Assembly (NCBI GenBank): GCA_019239785.1
Contig: JAFAZM010000167.1
Coordinates: forward strand, 1 to 8,236
Direction of reading: 5' to 3'
DNA: 8,236 bases
From: Sphingomonadaceae bacterium
GTDB lineage: Bacteria > Pseudomonadota > Alphaproteobacteria > Sphingomonadales > Sphingomonadaceae
In this document: positions 5,938 through 8,236 of the stretch, piece after piece
Layout of the letters: the number at the start of each line of letters is the position of its first letter
Position numbering within the stretch: position 1 is the first letter of the stretch
The notes under the pieces: generated by a model
What the model was told of the DNA's origin: nothing
The model's input: only the letters and a program-made list of their open reading frames with translations
Databases searched by the model: none
Translations under genes and position numbers: made by a program

Positions 5938-5981
5938 CCCGGCCTGACGGCCGGGTGTCCCTCTCCCCACCTGGGAGAGGG
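5938..5981. repeat. two-hairpin intergenic repeat, possible terminator of the minus-strand membrane/secreted pair
   Basis: Two perfect hairpins in tandem: CCCGGCC-TGAC-GGCCGGG (5938-5955) and CCCTCTCCC-CACCT-GGGAGAGGG (5959-5981). The outer one begins one base after the stop codon of the secreted-protein gene on the minus strand. The pair, preceded by CCCTCACCCTCCC-like sequence, has the form of a dispersed intergenic element I recall from sphingomonad genomes. No T run follows on the minus strand, so any termination would not be classical. Confidence 0.45.
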
Positions 5982-5982
5982 A

Positions 5983-6480
5983 TTATTCCACCCGGCCGCC
6001 GCCTGGCGGGTTGCCGTCGGAGCGGAAGCGGGCGCGGAAGTCGCCCTGGGCGGTGGTGGCGGCGTAGGTGATGGTGGCGACGCCGGCGAAAGGGTTGGTG
6101 TAGGTGCATTCGCCCCGGGCGGGGATGTTCTCGGGGCGTGGCGTCGAACCGGTGTCGGTGCGGGTGACGAGGATCGTGTCGACATGCAGGGTGGCGTGGT
6201 CGCCGACGAAGGCGCTGTCATTGCCGACGAAGTCGATGACGCGGTCGCGGATGAAGAAGTTGAAGCCGGAGCGGCCGTCCGTATGCGCGTTGTTGATCAG
6301 GTGGCCAGCGCATTGCGCCGTCAGGTCCTGGCCGCGGACGATCAGCTGCTCGCAGGTGCCGTTCAGGGTGGCGACGGCGGCGAGATTGTCGAGGCCGTTC
6401 TGGGCGGCGGCGGCGACGGGAGCGGCAAGCAGCGCTGCGGCGAGGGCGGCCGCAGGAAGGCGCCTTGCGCGCGCCCTTAT
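5983..6480 (-). CDS. small secreted protein of unknown function, non-canonical ATA start
   Basis: 165 residues if read from the ATA at 6480, whose last two bases start the TAA stop of the upstream membrane-protein gene (ATAA). The frame is open far upstream, but it contains no ATG, GTG, TTG or CTG suitable as a start near this junction, and the protein has no Met. A clear signal peptide supports the assignment: basic RARARR, then the hydrophobic LPAAALAAALLAAPVAAAA, then a likely cut before QNG. The mature part has three Cys (GTCEQL, TAQCAG, GECTYT) and segments such as DGRSGFNFFIRDR and TNPFAGVATITY that read like a folded beta-rich periplasmic or secreted protein. I do not recognise a named family. 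Possibilities are a genuine rare start coupled to the upstream stop, or a lost or misread ATG at that base. Confidence 0.62.
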   Translation of the reverse strand: MRARARRLPAAALAAALLAAPVAAAAQNGLDNLAAVATLNGTCEQLIVRGQDLTAQCAGHLINNAHTDGRSGFNFFIRDRVIDFVGNDSAFVGDHATLHVDTILVTRTDTGSTPRPENIPARGECTYTNPFAGVATITYAATTAQGDFRARFRSDGNPPGGGRVE

Positions 6481-7259
6481 CCGAAGACGTCCGCGAGGAG
6501 TTCGGTGGAGGCGCCTTCCTTCACTTCGCGGAGCTCGACGTAGAGGGTGGCGAGGAGGACGGCGCTGATCGTGTTGGTGAGGCTGCTGGCGAGGCCGTTG
6601 CCGATGCCCAGGAACAGCGGGTCCGGGAGCGCGCCGCCGGTCTGGATCATGCTCGCGCCGGTGAAGATGCCGGCGATCGCGCCGACCACCACCTGGAAGA
6701 CATAGAAGAGCAGGCCGATGAGGAAGATCTGGCCGCGCGAGCCGCGGGTGAGATCCCAGCTGCGCTGGATGCTGCCGAACACGCCCCGACGCTCCTCGAC
6801 CAGCGCCGGCACCGCGACCGCGCAGGCGCACCAGACCATGATCCCCGGCACGATCAGGGCGATGAGGCCGACCACCAGCATCAGACCGACGCAGATGCCG
6901 ATCCCGATCAGCGGCAGGAGCTGCTTCAGGGCGTGGACGGCGCTGCCGGCCGGATCGGAGTCGCGGCCGCCGAGCTGGCGAATGGTCGCGCGGGTGATCG
7001 CGCCCTGCAGCAGGGCGAAGCCGAGGATGGTGGTGAAGAGGGCCAGAAGCAGCGCGCCGAAGAAACTGCCGGGATCGAAGCGCCCGGTCAGGACGTCCTG
7101 CTGCATCGAGCTGGTGTACCAGGATTGCAGGAAGGCCGGCGCGCCGGCGAGGACCAAAGCGAAGCCGAAGAAAGGCAGGAAGTTCGCCTTCAGCGCGGTG
7201 AAGCCGCGGGAGACCACGCGGCCCACGTCGATATTCGGTTTGGGCGGTTCGGTTGCCAT
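6477..7259 (-). CDS. multi-pass membrane protein, glycerophosphodiester phosphodiesterase membrane-domain-like
   Basis: 260-residue inner-membrane protein with about five to six hydrophobic segments: near residues 26-44, 66-86, 114-130, 131-154, 178-200 and 221-240. The loop ALVEERRGVFGSIQRSWDLTRGSRG (broken here at residues 152-176) carries the RSWxLTxG pattern usual in the GPDPase_memb / YciC-like group. There is no catalytic phosphodiesterase domain, so it is only the membrane part. The start is well supported: GGGGGGA (7272-7266) six bases before ATG. Its stop overlaps the apparent ATA start of the secreted protein. It diverges from the DUF4129 operon across a 249-base gap. Function is unknown; a membrane-organising or transport-related role is a guess. 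Confidence 0.85.
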   Translation of the reverse strand: MATEPPKPNIDVGRVVSRGFTALKANFLPFFGFALVLAGAPAFLQSWYTSSMQQDVLTGRFDPGSFFGALLLALFTTILGFALLQGAITRATIRQLGGRDSDPAGSAVHALKQLLPLIGIGICVGLMLVVGLIALIVPGIMVWCACAVAVPALVEERRGVFGSIQRSWDLTRGSRGQIFLIGLLFYVFQVVVGAIAGIFTGASMIQTGGALPDPLFLGIGNGLASSLTNTISAVLLATLYVELREVKEGASTELLADVFG

Positions 7260-7302
7260 AAGCTGTCCCCCCTTTGGCTGCGGCGCAATGTTTCGGGATT
7301 CC

Positions 7303-7348
7303 GGGGGGTTGTCGAGGGGGTTTTCGAGAGGGGTTTTCGGGTTGGGGG
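7303..7348 (+). repeat. G-run repeat tract with quadruplex potential
   Basis: Five G runs (7303-7308, 7316-7320, 7330-7333, 7339-7341, 7344-7348) are separated by T-rich spacers. The unit GAGGGGGTTTTC / GAGGGGTTTTC is repeated imperfectly. It lies in the divergent gap between the membrane-protein gene and the DUF4129 operon. One loop is nine bases, so it is a relaxed and not a strict quadruplex motif. Confidence 0.35.
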
Positions 7349-7396
7349 TTCAGCGTTGAGGATTGGATTGCAGCGATTGTTCTCGGGGCCCCCTCC

Positions 7397-7419
7397 ACCA
7401 CCCGGCTGCGCCGGATGGT
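7397..7419. other. imperfect hairpin in the divergent gap
   Basis: ACCA-C-CCGGC (7397-7406), loop TGC, GCCGG-A-TGGT (7410-7419): nine pairs with one mismatch. The palindrome GGGGCCCC (7385-7392) lies just before it. It resembles a REP-type intergenic element; no neighbouring gene explains it. Confidence 0.35.
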
Positions 7420-7455
7420 CCGAAGTCGGGCCGGGGAGGATCGCGGTGAATCGGC

Positions 7456-7483
7456 TTGCCCGTGAGGCGGTTGCGCCTAGACT
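7456..7483 (+). promoter_or_regulatory. probable promoter of the DUF4129 operon
   Basis: TTGCCC (7456-7461) and TAGACT (7478-7483) are spaced 16 bases apart, 25 bases before the DUF4129 ATG. TAGACT-type -10 boxes are common in GC-rich alphaproteobacteria. The predicted start of transcription would leave a leader of under 25 bases, which still includes the ribosome binding site GGGGGAA (7497-7503). Confidence 0.4.
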
Positions 7484-7508
7484 GAGCGGCGGGCTTGGGG
7501 GAATCGGG

Positions 7509-8132
7509 ATGAAGGGGAAGCTGCCGGAGGGTCCGCCGCCGATCGACGGCAGCGCCTTCGCGGACGCGCACCGGCAGCTGCTCGCCGACAGCTCGATCCA
7601 GTTCCAGTTCCCGGCGCCCGAGCCGCAGACGCCGCCGCCGCAATGGCTCGGCGCGCTGATGCCGGTGCTGCAGGGGCTGTTCTGGATCGCGGTCGCGGCC
7701 CTGGTCGGCTGGCTGCTCTACCTGATCGTCGGACGGCTGACCGGCTGGCGCTGGCAGCGGCGCGGGCGGACCGAGGCCGAGGCGGCGCCGGACGAGAGCT
7801 GGCGGCCGGAGGCGGCGGAGGCGCGCGAGCTGCTCGGCGAGGCGGACGCGCTCGCGGCGCAGGGCCTTTATGCCGAGGCCGCGCATCTGATCCTGTTCCG
7901 CAGCATCGAGGATATCGACGAGAAGCGCCCGGACCTGGTGCGGCCGGCGCTGACCAGCCGCGACATCTGCGCGCTGGAGGCGATCCCGGGCCGGCCGCGC
8001 TCGGCCTTCGCGCGGATCGCGTCCCTGGTCGAGCGCAGCCTGTTCGGCGGACGGACGCTGGCCCAGGGCGACTGGCAGGATTGCCGCGCCGCCTATGAGG
8101 AGTTCGCCTTTGCCGAAGGATGGCGCGGATGA
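7509..8132 (+). CDS. DUF4129 domain membrane protein
   Basis: 207 residues starting at an ATG with GGGGGAA (7497-7503) five bases upstream. The N-terminal part is Pro-rich (LPEGPPPIDGSAF, EPQTPPPQW). One strong membrane segment spans about residues 50-76 (LMPVLQGLFWIAVAALVG and onward). The C-terminal cytoplasmic domain is DUF4129-like, with EARELLGEADALAAQGLYAEAAHLILFRSIEDI (broken here around residues 100-132), ALTSRDICALEAI, and FARIASLVERSLFGGR near the end. In many bacteria DUF4129 genes stand with DUF4350, MoxR ATPase and DUF58 genes, thought to form an envelope-associated AAA+ chaperone module. Here the stop overlaps the next start by four bases (ATGA). The frame is open far upstream, but that extension is antisense to the membrane-protein gene and has no support. 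Confidence 0.85.
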   Translation: MKGKLPEGPPPIDGSAFADAHRQLLADSSIQFQFPAPEPQTPPPQWLGALMPVLQGLFWIAVAALVGWLLYLIVGRLTGWRWQRRGRTEAEAAPDESWRPEAAEARELLGEADALAAQGLYAEAAHLILFRSIEDIDEKRPDLVRPALTSRDICALEAIPGRPRSAFARIASLVERSLFGGRTLAQGDWQDCRAAYEEFAFAEGWRG

Positions 8133-8236
8133 ACGCGCCCGTCATTCCCGCGGCGACCGGAGCGGGCTCGGCGCCTGCGCGCGAGAATCCGTTCAACGCG
8201 AAGCTCGTCTTCGGGCTGGTCGCGGCGGGACTCGCG
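8129..8236 (+). CDS. DUF4350-like protein, 5' end only
   Basis: 36 codons before the window ends: an Ala/Pro-rich start, then ENPFNAKLVFGLVAAGLA, the beginning of an N-terminal membrane segment. The ATG overlaps the DUF4129 stop as ATGA, so the two are translationally coupled. The position directly after DUF4129 and the NPF-x-hydrophobic opening are what I expect of a DUF4350 protein in a MoxR/DUF58 operon. With so few residues, the family name is mainly from context. Confidence 0.6.
   Translation, partial: MNAPVIPAATGAGSAPARENPFNAKLVFGLVAAGLA

Noticed and set aside
6465..7508. Long plus-strand open frame extending the DUF4129 gene far upstream
   Set aside because: It is antisense to a well-supported membrane-protein gene, its translation is charged low-complexity sequence, and a good ribosome binding site and promoter point to the ATG at 7509.
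1..8236. CRISPR array, tRNA, rRNA, insertion sequence or phage genes
   Set aside because: No regularly spaced repeats, cloverleaf-like segments, transposase motifs or terminal inverted repeats with target duplications were seen on reading both strands.

Overview
The window is very GC-rich DNA from what looks like an alphaproteobacterium, most likely a sphingomonad (Sphingomonas or a relative). This rests on overall base composition, on the DUF4129-DUF4350 gene pair with an ATGA junction at the right end, on a Sphingomonas-style RiPP enzyme cassette at the left, and on GC-rich intergenic repeats built from short hairpins. The genus is an inference; there is no rRNA or other marker here.

Left part (about 350-3226): a compact plus-strand operon of four overlapping genes: an HPr-kinase-like peptide kinase, a PAPS-dependent sulfotransferase, a PqqD-like RiPP recognition protein (lasso B1 type) and a transglutaminase-like leader protease (lasso B2 type). 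Facing it, 65 bases beyond the B2 stop on the minus strand, is a 51-codon ORF at 3071-3226. Its product has a Tyr-x-Pro-Pro leader-like motif, a Gly/Thr-rich junction and a short Gly-rich tail ending in Ser. I read it as the likely precursor peptide. The expected flow is: B1 binds the leader, B2 cuts it, and the kinase (terminal Ser51) and sulfotransferase (perhaps Tyr47) decorate the product. No asparagine-synthetase-like lasso cyclase is in the window, and the tail has no Asp or Glu to serve as a lasso ring acceptor. The product may therefore be a linear, doubly modified peptide or a different RiPP type; alternatively the cyclase and another precursor lie outside the window.

Middle (about 3227-5982): a divergent promoter region with an operator-like dyad separates the small ORF from a plus-strand ATP-grasp protein of the sugar-transfer-associated type (start placed at a GTG, 3493). 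Convergent to it is a complete minus-strand M20 metallo-amidohydrolase. Upstream of that gene lies a two-hairpin intergenic repeat.

Right part (5983-8236): a minus-strand pair consisting of a multi-pass membrane protein and a small secreted protein. The secreted protein has no Met, Val or Leu start codon available and appears to begin at an ATA overlapping the upstream TAA. Diverging from this pair is a plus-strand operon with a single-pass DUF4129 protein followed by the beginning of a DUF4350 protein, which runs off the window.

The left 349 bases carry no convincing complete gene; they hold a strong 10-bp hairpin, a dispersed-repeat-like stretch and possibly the start of a divergent gene at the very edge.
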